A DNA stretch of 21,825 nucleotides from Gammaproteobacteria bacterium. Lineage in GTDB: Bacteria; Pseudomonadota; Gammaproteobacteria; Steroidobacterales; Rariloculaceae. The DNA lies in contig SMWC01000051.1 of NCBI GenBank assembly GCA_004357505.1, positions 1 to 21,825 of the forward strand. The letters are read 5' to 3'. Below the pieces are notes generated by a model. It worked only from the letters and a program-made list of their open reading frames with translations. It was not told the origin of the DNA and did not search any database. Shown in pieces: positions 13,873-21,803 of this stretch (its first letter is position 1; each line of letters begins with the position of its first letter). Position numbers and translations under genes: made by a program.

Positions 13873-15309
13873 TCAGTCCCCCGGCTCGTAGTAGAAGGTG
13901 AAATTCCGTGCCAGGCTTCGCGCCAATACAAATTGGCCATCTACCATGCGCGGCCTGAAGCGAGATCGATTGATGGCGCGCGCGGTTGAATCGTCCTTAA
14001 GCCCGGGGGGCACAGACTCGACGATGGTCACATTGGCCGTTTTGCCGTTTTCGGTGACGTCGAATGTGACCAACACGTGGCCCGGCAGCGTTCCCGGATC
14101 GTTGGCCGTGCTGATTCCGCGACTACTGGGGTTCTCGCGGAGGACGTAGATTGGGTCGTCGAACCATTCCTTGCGAAGTGCGTCGCCGTTGACCAACCCC
14201 CCTAACAGGTCCCACGCGCGTCGGTACTCTTCGCCGGATGCCCCCACTTTGCTGAACGCGACGTTCCAGTCGCCGATATCGACAAGAATCTCGGCGATCA
14301 TAAGGGTGTCGGGCTCGGGTTGGTTCTCGATGATCTCTAACGCTCGTCTGAGCGCGCTGATGCCTCGACCCTCAGGGAACTTTTGTATGCGGTAACTAGC
14401 GCCCGTCTCCCGTAACGGTGTCACCATGGACAGGCTCGTGTTGCTCTCGTGGTCGCGGATGATGCCCATCGCCCTGGTGTACTGATTACGTTCCTCCTGA
14501 AAACGGTAGGCAGACCGCAACCAGCGAGCGAATTTATAGATTGCCGGCAGAACCCCCATCGTGTCCACACCGTAGATACGTTCCATCAGGCGCAGGGCGG
14601 TCAGCTGATGCTGGTCGGCCTCCTCATAGGCTTCCATATCGATCATCGTGTAGGAGAGTTGATCGAGGATCTCGATCTGTTGCTCATTCAACAGGCCGTA
14701 GGCCCGGCGGCTGACGGTGCGGGCTTCCTCGAAGATCGTCACAGCCTCGAAATAATCGCCTCTGAGCCGATAAGTAACGCCGAGTCCGAGCAGAGGATCG
14801 ATAACCGCCTTGCTATAAGTACCGTCTGCTTCTCTGATCATGTCCACGGCGCGCAGAAAGTTCTGTTCCGATTGGTCGTAGAGTTCGGCGCGGCGTTGCA
14901 ATATCGCGAGGTTACTCAGCGCGGCGCCGAATTCCAGACCGGGACCCAACTCTTCTTCGGTGAGGTCCACCATGCGCTCAGCGACCGGAATAGCCTCGTC
15001 ATAGCGCTCCTGATTGACAAGTTCTTCCAGTAGAATCTCTGCTTCCAGTCGCGCAACCAGATCCAAAGCAGCTTCGCCGGCTGCGCGCGTTTCTGCGTCG
15101 AGGACATCCGCGTCGAACGCTTCCGTTAACGGTGAGACTGCCTGCGCGTTCAGCACGCCGGTGTCTAGCGCCTGAGCGTCCGGACCGGACCCTCCTTGTG
15201 TTTCTTGGGCGCTGCCCATGGTACTAGCGGCGATGAGCGCGAGGGCGCACAGCAGCTTGCACGTGAGTTGGTAGCCCCGGTACCGCAAATTCGGCCTTAG
15301 ATAAGCCAT
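13873..15309 (-). CDS. Secreted TPR protein with TonB-C-like domain, first paralog
   Basis: A 478-residue protein. A signal peptide (about 1-35, cut near GSAQ) is followed by a low-complexity linker, TPR-like helical repeats (about 75-370) and a C-terminal TonB-C-like domain (GHVLVTFDVTENGKTANVTIVESVPPG, RFRPRMVDGQ). It has no TonB N-terminal membrane anchor and no Pro-rich spanning region, so it is probably not a working energy transducer. Annotation pipelines often label such proteins 'energy transducer TonB'. ATG 15309 has only a weak ribosome site. It is the first gene of a two-gene unit with its paralog; the intervening space is effectively nil. A possible sigma-E-type promoter lies upstream. 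Predicted periplasmic; function unknown. Confidence 0.88.
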   Translation of the reverse strand: MAYLRPNLRYRGYQLTCKLLCALALIAASTMGSAQETQGGSGPDAQALDTGVLNAQAVSPLTEAFDADVLDAETRAAGEAALDLVARLEAEILLEELVNQERYDEAIPVAERMVDLTEEELGPGLEFGAALSNLAILQRRAELYDQSEQNFLRAVDMIREADGTYSKAVIDPLLGLGVTYRLRGDYFEAVTIFEEARTVSRRAYGLLNEQQIEILDQLSYTMIDMEAYEEADQHQLTALRLMERIYGVDTMGVLPAIYKFARWLRSAYRFQEERNQYTRAMGIIRDHESNTSLSMVTPLRETGASYRIQKFPEGRGISALRRALEIIENQPEPDTLMIAEILVDIGDWNVAFSKVGASGEEYRRAWDLLGGLVNGDALRKEWFDDPIYVLRENPSSRGISTANDPGTLPGHVLVTFDVTENGKTANVTIVESVPPGLKDDSTARAINRSRFRPRMVDGQFVLARSLARNFTFYYEPGD

Positions 15310-15370
15310 TTCTGACCATTCTAACCAAAAAAAAACATCGCCGCCAAAGTCCTCAGCGGCTTGCCTCTAA

Positions 15371-15399
15371 GTAGACCCGTTTTCGCGCTTCCAGGTTCC
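15371..15399 (-). promoter_or_regulatory. Possible sigma-E-type promoter for the TPR gene pair
   Basis: On the minus strand GGAACCT (15399-15393), 17 bases, then TCTAC (15375-15371) resembles the sigma-E -35/-10 pattern. Transcription would begin about 55 bases before ATG 15309. Tentative. Confidence 0.3.
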
Positions 15400-15421
15400 G
15401 AATCCGCCGGACCTTCAGCTC

Positions 15422-15449
15422 TTGTGACGCGTCTGCGCATGTCTATAAT
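15422..15449 (+). promoter_or_regulatory. Sigma-70 promoter for the YbaK-type gene
   Basis: TTGTGA (15422-15427), a 16-base spacer and a perfect TATAAT (15444-15449) lie 32 bases before ATG 15482, giving a short leader of about 26 bases. Confidence 0.65.
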
Positions 15450-15481
15450 GGCGCGCGAGTTCGAGAAATCTTATAGAGAGA

Positions 15482-15943
15482 ATGAGTATCGCAACCACGG
15501 TCGGTGATGCCCTCGCTTTCGAGGACATCGACTTCACGATCCTGCGACATGCAGCAGCGGCTGATGCGGCTGAGCAGGCCGGAGTAGCCCCGGAGAGATT
15601 AGCTAAGGCGGTCTTGCTGAAGGATTCGCACGGCTATCTGCTCACGGTACTTCCGGCAAGCCGCGTTCTGGATATTGCCGTGCTCCGTACGGAACTGCAT
15701 CGTCATTTGACGGTCGCAGAGGAACAAGACTTGGATGATCTGTTCTGTGATTGCGTGGTTGGCTCGGTACCGCCGATCGGGCCGTGGTACCGAGTCCCAA
15801 CCGTCGTCGACTCGAGCCTCATGGAGCAGCCGGATATTTACTTCGAAGCCGGTGACGATGACTCGCTGGTTCGCGTAACCGAGACTGAATTTGAGCGACT
15901 CCTCGAAGGTGCCGAGTACTTCAGGTTCTCACGCCAAGCTTGA
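15482..15943 (+). CDS. YbaK/ProX-type aminoacyl-tRNA deacylase
   Basis: A 153-residue, single-domain YbaK/aminoacyl-tRNA-editing protein, predicted cytoplasmic. Members hydrolyse mischarged tRNAs such as Cys- or Ala-tRNA(Pro). Family signs are LAKAVLLKD near residues 40-48, LTVLPASR, the glycine motif GSVPPIGPWY near 98-107 and the closing DIYFEAGDDDSLVRV segment. ATG 15482 has an AGAGAG stretch just upstream and a good sigma-70 promoter. It is transcribed away from the TPR pair. The exact tRNA substrate cannot be read from sequence, and the divergent end of this family includes proteins of unknown role. Confidence 0.85.
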   Translation: MSIATTVGDALAFEDIDFTILRHAAAADAAEQAGVAPERLAKAVLLKDSHGYLLTVLPASRVLDIAVLRTELHRHLTVAEEQDLDDLFCDCVVGSVPPIGPWYRVPTVVDSSLMEQPDIYFEAGDDDSLVRVTETEFERLLEGAEYFRFSRQA

Positions 15944-16097
15944 CGTTGGCAAAAGTGCGACAGGGATAGATTGAGAGTGTCAGGCTCGCGGCAGCATCGG
16001 CTTCATGTTTCAACACGGTATTTTCAGGAGTATTCTTCACCTGACAAATCGCGAGACCGCACAAGACAGCGTCTGCTGAGTAACATAGCAACACCAT

Positions 16098-16111
16098 CGG
16101 GCGGCCGCCCG
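16098..16111. promoter_or_regulatory. 14-bp GC palindrome abutting the korC ribosome site
   Basis: CGGGCGGCCGCCCG is perfectly self-complementary and its last G is the first base of the GGAG ribosome site (16111-16114) 8 bases before ATG 16123. In RNA it could fold or dimerise and affect translation. Elsewhere in 15944-16097 I see only a weak promoter candidate (TTCAAC-N16-TATTCT, 16009-16036). Confidence 0.5.
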
Positions 16112-16122
16112 GAGCCCCAGTA

Positions 16123-17940
16123 ATGGAACCAACGAAGACCTCTGGTACCGAGTATTTTCATCGCGTCGTTGATTGCCAATGGGCATGTCCTGCGCATACC
16201 GATGTGCCGGAGTACATTCGCCTGATCGCACAAGGGCGGTTCTCGGATGCCTACATGCTCAATCGGGTCTCCAACGTTTTCCCGGGTATTTTGGGCCGCG
16301 TTTGTGACCGGCCGTGCGAACCTGCATGTCGGCGCGTACGTGTCGAGGATGAGCCCGTGGCAATCTGTCGGCTCAAACGGGTCGCTGCCGACAATCGCGG
16401 CGATATCCGTGATCGGCTGCCGAAGGCGGCGGAGCAGAAAAATGGCAAGCGCATCGCGCTGATCGGCGCGGGCTGCGCGTCATTGACGGTCGTCAACGAT
16501 CTATTACCGCTAGGCTATGAGTGCGTGATCTATGAGGCGCTTGATAAGCATGGCGGGCTCATGCGGACCAATATCCCGTCGTTCAGATTGCCGGCGACCG
16601 TGCTGGACGAGGAGATGGACTACATCATCGATATGGGCGCAGATCTCAGATTGGGAACGCCCGTAGAGAGTATGAAGCGTCTCCTGGCGGAGGGCTATGA
16701 CGCCATTTTCGTCGGCAGTGGCGCGCCGAAAGGCAAGAATCTGGATCTTCCCGGCCGGCTCGATAGCGATCGAATCCACATCGGCATCCAGTGGCTCGAA
16801 TCCGTCGCTTTCGAACATGTCGACAGCATCGGCGAGAACGTATTAATCATCGGCGTGGGCAATACTGCGATGGATTGCTGCCGGACATCGCTTCGATTGG
16901 GCGCAAAGAACGTCAAAGTCATGGCACGCAAGCCACGCAAGTTCTTCAAGGCATCGGACTGGGAACTGGAGGACGCTGAGGAGGAGCTGGTCGAAATCGT
17001 CGTCAATTATTCTCCCAAAGCGTTTGTGATGGAGGCTGGCAAGCTGGTTGGTATGACCTTCGAGAAGATGGAGTACGACCTTGACGACGATGGCAATATT
17101 GCCGATACGAGAGTTGTCGCCGAGGAATTCTTCGCTTGTGACGACGTTGTACTTGCCATCGGTCAGGAAAACGCCTTTCCATGGATCGAGCGTGACATAG
17201 GAATCCAGTTCGATCAGTGGGAAGTACCTGTCGTTGATCCGGTTACTTTCGAAGCGACGCTACCGGGTGTTTTCTTCGGTGGTGACGCGGCCTTTGGGCC
17301 CAAAAATATTATCTGGGCGGTAGAACACGGTCATCAGGCAGCAATCTCCATCCACAAGTACTGTCAAGCGCAGTCACTGACGGATCGATTGCCCCGAGGG
17401 GTGAACCTGCAGAGCGCCAAGATGGGCATGCACGAGTGGAGTTACAGCAACGACTACGACCCGACCGCGCGACGCATGATGCCGAGCGTGGATCTCAAGG
17501 AGCGATTTAAGAAACTGAACATCGAAGTTGAGCTTGGATTTTCGGTGGAGCAGATCGTCAAAGAAGTCGAACGCTGTCTGAACTGCGATCTTCAGACTGT
17601 CTTTTTTGCAGATCTGTGTATCGAGTGTGACGCCTGCATCGACGTGTGCCCGGTCGATTGTCTGACTATTACTGCAAACGAAGACGAGCAGACTTTAAAG
17701 AACAACCTCAAGTCCCCTTTGCTCAATCCTGATCAACCGCTCTATGTATCCGCGTCGCTGAAGCAGACCGGGCGAGTGATGGTTAAAGATGAGAACTTGT
17801 GTGTTCATTGTGGTTTGTGCGCCGAGCGGTGCCCCACAGCAGCGTGGGACATGCAGAAATCGACCGTGAATATCCCTTATGCCATCGATGAGATGGTGCA
17901 GGATGAAGCGCGATGCCTGGAAAATCAAAAAACAGGATAA
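16123..17940 (+). CDS. korC: GltD-like FAD/NAD(P) oxidoreductase subunit with 2x[4Fe-4S] of a 2-oxoacid oxidoreductase
   Basis: Probably transfers electrons between the 2-oxoacid oxidoreductase core and NAD(P). N-terminal iron-sulfur cysteines are Cys18, 22, 61, 65 and 69, as in the glutamate synthase small subunit. An FAD site (GAGCAS, 115-120, instead of the common GAGPAG) and an NAD(P) site (GVGNTAMD from 244) follow. Two C-terminal ferredoxin motifs are CxxCxxCxxxCP at 499-510 and 560-571. At 605 residues it is longer than GltD because of the ferredoxin part. Azoarcus 2-oxoglutarate:NADP+ oxidoreductase has a comparable subunit. GGAG lies 8 bases before the ATG, next to a GC palindrome. 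It overlaps the next gene by 28 bases. It is not a glutamate synthase subunit: no gltB is present and the operon encodes Kor subunits. Confidence 0.88.
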   Translation: MEPTKTSGTEYFHRVVDCQWACPAHTDVPEYIRLIAQGRFSDAYMLNRVSNVFPGILGRVCDRPCEPACRRVRVEDEPVAICRLKRVAADNRGDIRDRLPKAAEQKNGKRIALIGAGCASLTVVNDLLPLGYECVIYEALDKHGGLMRTNIPSFRLPATVLDEEMDYIIDMGADLRLGTPVESMKRLLAEGYDAIFVGSGAPKGKNLDLPGRLDSDRIHIGIQWLESVAFEHVDSIGENVLIIGVGNTAMDCCRTSLRLGAKNVKVMARKPRKFFKASDWELEDAEEELVEIVVNYSPKAFVMEAGKLVGMTFEKMEYDLDDDGNIADTRVVAEEFFACDDVVLAIGQENAFPWIERDIGIQFDQWEVPVVDPVTFEATLPGVFFGGDAAFGPKNIIWAVEHGHQAAISIHKYCQAQSLTDRLPRGVNLQSAKMGMHEWSYSNDYDPTARRMMPSVDLKERFKKLNIEVELGFSVEQIVKEVERCLNCDLQTVFFADLCIECDACIDVCPVDCLTITANEDEQTLKNNLKSPLLNPDQPLYVSASLKQTGRVMVKDENLCVHCGLCAERCPTAAWDMQKSTVNIPYAIDEMVQDEARCLENQKTG

Positions 17941-19733
17941 ACGACTTCGTCATAAGGTTGGCAAATGTCAACGGTACCGGCTCTGCCAGTGCCAACAGCC
18001 TGCTCATGAAGGCTGTCTTTCGCATGGGCATTCCCGTGATGGGCAAAAATTTCTTCCCCAGCAATATCCAGGGATTGCCCACTTGGTATGAGATCCGGAT
18101 AACGAAAGACAGCTATCTGGCGCGTTCCGGACACGTCGACATCATGGTCGCCATGAATGCGCAGACCTACCAGCAGGACCTCAGAGACGTAAGTCCTGGC
18201 GGCGTCATGATCTACGACTCGACCTGGCCTCGCGACAGCATGTTATCGCGTGACGATGTAACGATCCTCGGCATACCTCTGGCACGAATGTGCAACGAGC
18301 ATTTCACCAATGCCAGGGCTCGTATTCTGATGAAGAACATGGCCTATGTGGGCGCACTCGCGGCGCTTTTGGACTTGGACCGCGACGTTATTGCGAACCT
18401 GGTAGAGGAGACATTTGCCGCCAAGAAGGCGCTCATTCCATTGAACATGGAAGCAATCCAGCTCGGCTTCGAGTATGTGCAACAAACCTTCGAGTGTCCG
18501 CTGCCCACGCGAGTCGAACCGATGAACAAGACCAGCGGGCACATCATGATAGACGGCAACACGGCAGCGGGTCTGGGGTGCCTGTACGCCGGCGCCACGG
18601 TGGGGGCCTGGTACCCGATTACACCCTCGACGAGTCTGATGGATGCTTTCAAGATGTTTGCGGAGCGATTCAGAAAGGATGCCAAAACAGGCGAACGGAA
18701 CTACTGCATTATTCAGGCTGAAGATGAACTGTCGGCAATCGGTATCGTGCTGGGCGCATCGTGGAACGGTGCTAGAGCCTTTACTCCTACTAGTGGCCCC
18801 GGTCTCTCGCTGATGAGTGAGTTCATCGGCTTCGCGTATTTCGCGGAGCTACCTGCCGTACTGTTCGACGTCCAACGTGTCGGGCCGTCCACGGGCATGC
18901 CGACCCGTACGCAACAGGCGGATATCTTGGCGGCGGCATATGCCTCTCATGGGGACACTCGGCACGTGCTGCTGTTTCCGGCAGACCCGAAGGAGTGCTT
19001 CGAGCTGTCTGTGACAGCTTTTGATTTAGCCGACCGGCTACAGACTCCCGTGATCGTACTTTTGGATCTGGATATCGGCATGAACGATTGGATGTGCGAG
19101 GAGCTTACCTGGGATGACGGCTTCCAACCCGATCGAGGCAAGGTCTTGAACGCGCAGGAACTTGAGGAGGCCGAGAATTTCTACCGTTATCTAGACCCCG
19201 ACAACGACGGCATCCCCTACCGAACCTATCCGGGCGTTCATCCAAAGGGAGCGTATTTCGTTCGCGGTTCGGGGCACAACAAATTCGGTGCCTATACGGA
19301 AGACGCCGACGAATATCAGGAAGTTGTGGATCGGCTCAGCCGCAAGTGGGTAACGGCAGCCAAACTCGTGCCGGCGCCGATCATTTATCGCTGCCAGAAG
19401 CCGACGGATCTTGCGATCGTCTCTGTCGGCAGCTGCGACTATGCCATTTCCGAGGCGCTCGATCGCCTCGCCGAGCGCGGCATCTATCTCGATTATCTTC
19501 GTGTCAAAGCGTTCCCGTTCGGTGACGAGGTCACAGAGTTTCTCGGGCAACATGCGCGGGTATTCGTCGTCGAACAGAATAGGGATGCCCAACTGAAGAG
19601 CCTGCTCACGCTAGAAACAGACTATCCCAAGAATTGCATGACGTCGGTGCTGAACTACAACGGCCTGCCGATCGACTGTCGCTGTATCGTTGCTGCGATC
19701 GAGCAGGCTGTGTCTGAAGGAATGGCCGCATGA
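17913..19733 (+). CDS. korA: 2-oxoacid:ferredoxin oxidoreductase, fused gamma-alpha subunit
   Basis: The N-terminal part (about 1-190) is the gamma domain (NGTGSASANSLLMKAVFRMGIPV...), and about 200-606 is the alpha (pyrimidine-binding) domain. Alpha signatures are GNTAAGLGCLYAGATVGAWYPITPST, EDELSAIGIVLGASWNGARAFTPTSGPG and PAVLFDVQRVGPSTGMPTRTQQ. The gamma-alpha fusion and the 606-residue length fit 2-oxoglutarate:acceptor oxidoreductases rather than the separate-subunit pyruvate enzymes. With KorB it forms the TPP enzyme that decarboxylates 2-oxoglutarate to succinyl-CoA or, with low-potential donors, can run in reverse. AGGA lies 9 bases before ATG 17913. The gene overlaps korC by 28 bases and korB by 4, implying one transcript. 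The substrate is inferred. Confidence 0.92.
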   Translation: MPGKSKNRINDFVIRLANVNGTGSASANSLLMKAVFRMGIPVMGKNFFPSNIQGLPTWYEIRITKDSYLARSGHVDIMVAMNAQTYQQDLRDVSPGGVMIYDSTWPRDSMLSRDDVTILGIPLARMCNEHFTNARARILMKNMAYVGALAALLDLDRDVIANLVEETFAAKKALIPLNMEAIQLGFEYVQQTFECPLPTRVEPMNKTSGHIMIDGNTAAGLGCLYAGATVGAWYPITPSTSLMDAFKMFAERFRKDAKTGERNYCIIQAEDELSAIGIVLGASWNGARAFTPTSGPGLSLMSEFIGFAYFAELPAVLFDVQRVGPSTGMPTRTQQADILAAAYASHGDTRHVLLFPADPKECFELSVTAFDLADRLQTPVIVLLDLDIGMNDWMCEELTWDDGFQPDRGKVLNAQELEEAENFYRYLDPDNDGIPYRTYPGVHPKGAYFVRGSGHNKFGAYTEDADEYQEVVDRLSRKWVTAAKLVPAPIIYRCQKPTDLAIVSVGSCDYAISEALDRLAERGIYLDYLRVKAFPFGDEVTEFLGQHARVFVVEQNRDAQLKSLLTLETDYPKNCMTSVLNYNGLPIDCRCIVAAIEQAVSEGMAA

Positions 19734-20785
19734 CTTATATCGCTAAGCCGAGGATCGTTCACGGTGGCCTGACCAGAAATGCTCTCGGGCTCACGATTCG
19801 CGATTATGAGGGAGGGATGTCGACGTTGTGCGCCGGTTGTGGGCACGATTCGGTGACGGCAGCCATCGTCCAAGCTTTTTTCGAGTTAGACATACCTCCC
19901 CACCGAGTCGCGAAAATGAGCGGCATCGGTTGTTCATCTAAGACACCGGCATACTTCCTCGGAGCCTCGCACGGATTTAACGCAGTACACGGTCGGATGC
20001 CTTCGGTCGCCACCGGCGCGAGCGTAGCGAATAGAGAACTCTATCTGTTGGGTGTCTCCGGAGATGGGGATTCATTATCGATCGGCCTCGGGCAGTTCGC
20101 CCATGCGATAAGACGCAACCTCAACATGGTCTATGTCCTCGAAAATAATGGTGTCTATGGGCTGACCAAGGGGCAGTTTTCTGCCTCGGCGGACGTCGGC
20201 TCCAAAGCCAGAAAAGGCGAAGTCAACGAGCAGCAACCGATCGATCCAGTGCAGATGGCCATGGCTCAGGGCGGTACCTTCGTCGCGCGAAGCTTCTCCG
20301 GTGACAAGGAGCAGTTAGTGCCCTTGCTAAAGGCGGCGATCAAGCACCAGGGGTTCGCTCTGGTGGACGTTATTTCGCCCTGTGTCACGTTTAACGACCA
20401 TGAAGACTCCACTAAAAGCTATTCCTACACACGGCAGTTCTTCCATCGCGCAGTGCACCTCGACTACGTGCCGCCATTGGAAGAGATTAAGGTAGCGTAC
20501 GATGAGGGCGAGGTCATGCCAATCGAGTTGCACGATGGCAGCCGTATTCTTCTGCGCAAGCTCAGTAAGGACTACAGCTTTACCAATCGAGGTGCCGCGC
20601 TCGACTACATTCGCTCCCATCAACGTAAAGGCGAAATCGTCACCGGCTTGCTCTACATCGACGAGAGCGAGCCCGATCTACACGGGATCAATCACACGAC
20701 GACAGCGCCGCTTTGCAACCTGGACTTCGAGACTCTGTGTCCGGGCTCGCAGGCGCTCGCGACCCTCCAGCAGCGATTCCGCTAG
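19730..20785 (+). CDS. korB: 2-oxoacid:ferredoxin oxidoreductase, beta (TPP-binding) subunit
   Basis: The 351-residue beta subunit carries the TPP motif GDGDSLSIG (from 111) through ENNG (138-141). Cysteines for the single [4Fe-4S] cluster are at 34, 37 (CAGC), 68 (GIGCSSK) and 218 (SPC). NNGVYGLTKGQFSA and SPCVTFND are typical of KorB-type subunits. Its ATG overlaps the korA stop (ATGA), so translation is coupled. With korA and korC it completes an oxygen-sensitive alternative or supplement to the 2-oxoglutarate dehydrogenase complex. No obvious terminator follows. Confidence 0.94.
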   Translation: MTYIAKPRIVHGGLTRNALGLTIRDYEGGMSTLCAGCGHDSVTAAIVQAFFELDIPPHRVAKMSGIGCSSKTPAYFLGASHGFNAVHGRMPSVATGASVANRELYLLGVSGDGDSLSIGLGQFAHAIRRNLNMVYVLENNGVYGLTKGQFSASADVGSKARKGEVNEQQPIDPVQMAMAQGGTFVARSFSGDKEQLVPLLKAAIKHQGFALVDVISPCVTFNDHEDSTKSYSYTRQFFHRAVHLDYVPPLEEIKVAYDEGEVMPIELHDGSRILLRKLSKDYSFTNRGAALDYIRSHQRKGEIVTGLLYIDESEPDLHGINHTTTAPLCNLDFETLCPGSQALATLQQRFR

Positions 20786-20814
20786 CCCGCAGTTCTACGC
20801 TGGACTCCGGCAGA

Positions 20815-20830
20815 TGTGACACAAGTCACC
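20815..20830. promoter_or_regulatory. CRP/Vfr-like site
   Basis: TGTGA-CACAAG-TCACC matches 9 of 10 conserved bases of the TGTGA-N6-TCACA consensus, 59-74 bases before ATG 20889. The inner dyad is GTGAC-N4-GTCAC. No CRP-family gene is in the window to confirm the regulator. Confidence 0.5.
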
Positions 20831-20888
20831 GCAATTTACCGCCATGTCCGGCATTTTGGTCGCGTTCGGAATAGTGACTGTTCAATAG

Positions 20889-21782
20889 ATGCCAAGCCAA
20901 GAGATACCTATCGGCACGATTCGTGACCGTCTCACGGAACTGCTCGCTGATTGGGGGGGTGATGTTTCCGTGCTTCTTCAGGAGCTGGAGACAAAGCGTG
21001 CCCAGTTGGAAGAACTCGAGGCCAATTCGGCCGATCAGTCTGCTCAGGTCGAAACGCTCAACAAGAGAATCGAGGCTCAGAATTCGCTGCTAGAGACCTT
21101 GCACAGCGAGGCCGACCAGACGGTGACGCTGAGGGGGCAACTCCACAGTAAGGACGTGGAACTAGAGAAAACGAAATCCGAGATTGAAAGCAAGCATGAG
21201 TTAATCGGTGCGCTGCGACGAACTGCGTCGGGCGTCGGGCAGCTCAAGGGCGATAGCCAAGCCAAGGATAAAAAGATCGCTCGCCTGACGAGGGAGAAGG
21301 AACAAGCTGTGCAGCATGCAGCAGAGCTCACCGAGGAGTTCAAGATACTGACCGCGTCTACGCTGACGGGCATCGATACAACGGCCGAGCTTGAAGCCGT
21401 TCGAGCGGAGCTCGATGCGCGCAAAAGCTTGATCGAGAGCCTCCGAGGGGACGCCGAGCGAGCTCAGGCGCTGGAGGATCAACTCGAGCAGAAGCGCTTT
21501 GTGATCTCGACACTGGAGACATCGATCGATCGGCATGCGAGTACCATCTCGGAGTTACAGCAGAGTGTCACCGCCTGGAAGGGGCAGTACACTGCGTTCA
21601 TAGCGAGCGATCCTGCAGCGAAGCCAGTCAGCGCTGCCGCGCTACCCGAGTTGACCGACGAGGCTCTGCAAGCCGAAGAGAGCGCGGAAGACGTCAGCGG
21701 CAGCCTGAAGGACCCAACGGCGCCGATCAATATGCGCAAACCCCTGCAAGCAGCCCAACAGACGGCCAGGGAAAAAAAATAA
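20889..21782 (+). CDS. Cytoplasmic coiled-coil protein of unknown function
   Basis: I do not recognise it. The 297 residues have no signal peptide or membrane segment. After a short N-terminal helix (about 8-25) there is a long coiled coil (about 28-235), rich in Glu, Lys, Leu and Gln. It contains three imperfect repeats of about 36 residues starting near 60, 98 and 174 (pattern ELDARKSLIESLRGDA). An acidic, Ala-rich tail (about 245-280) and a basic end (MRKPLQAAQQTAREKK) follow. ATG 20889 has no recognisable ribosome site, though it is the only sensible start. A CRP-like site lies upstream. It follows the kor operon in the same direction with a gap of 103 bases, so it may be separately controlled. 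It could be structural or a scaffold. Confidence 0.8.
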   Translation: MPSQEIPIGTIRDRLTELLADWGGDVSVLLQELETKRAQLEELEANSADQSAQVETLNKRIEAQNSLLETLHSEADQTVTLRGQLHSKDVELEKTKSEIESKHELIGALRRTASGVGQLKGDSQAKDKKIARLTREKEQAVQHAAELTEEFKILTASTLTGIDTTAELEAVRAELDARKSLIESLRGDAERAQALEDQLEQKRFVISTLETSIDRHASTISELQQSVTAWKGQYTAFIASDPAAKPVSAAALPELTDEALQAEESAEDVSGSLKDPTAPINMRKPLQAAQQTAREKK

Positions 21783-21803
21783 CGACGAACCAGTCGGGTG
21801 AGC

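Noticed and set aside
15940..15972. TTGACG/TTGGCA with TAGATT as a kor operon promoter
   Set aside because: The spacers are 21 or 15 bases and the -10 is poor; TTGGCAAAAGTGC also fails sigma-54 spacing (7 rather than 10).
15978..16046. TGTCAGG and CCTGACA inverted arms upstream of korC
   Set aside because: Arms of 7 bases separated by 55 bases are expected by chance and match no known element.
18277..18295. TGGCACGAATGTGCAA as a sigma-54 promoter
   Set aside because: The spacing is 9 rather than 10 and the site lies inside korA.
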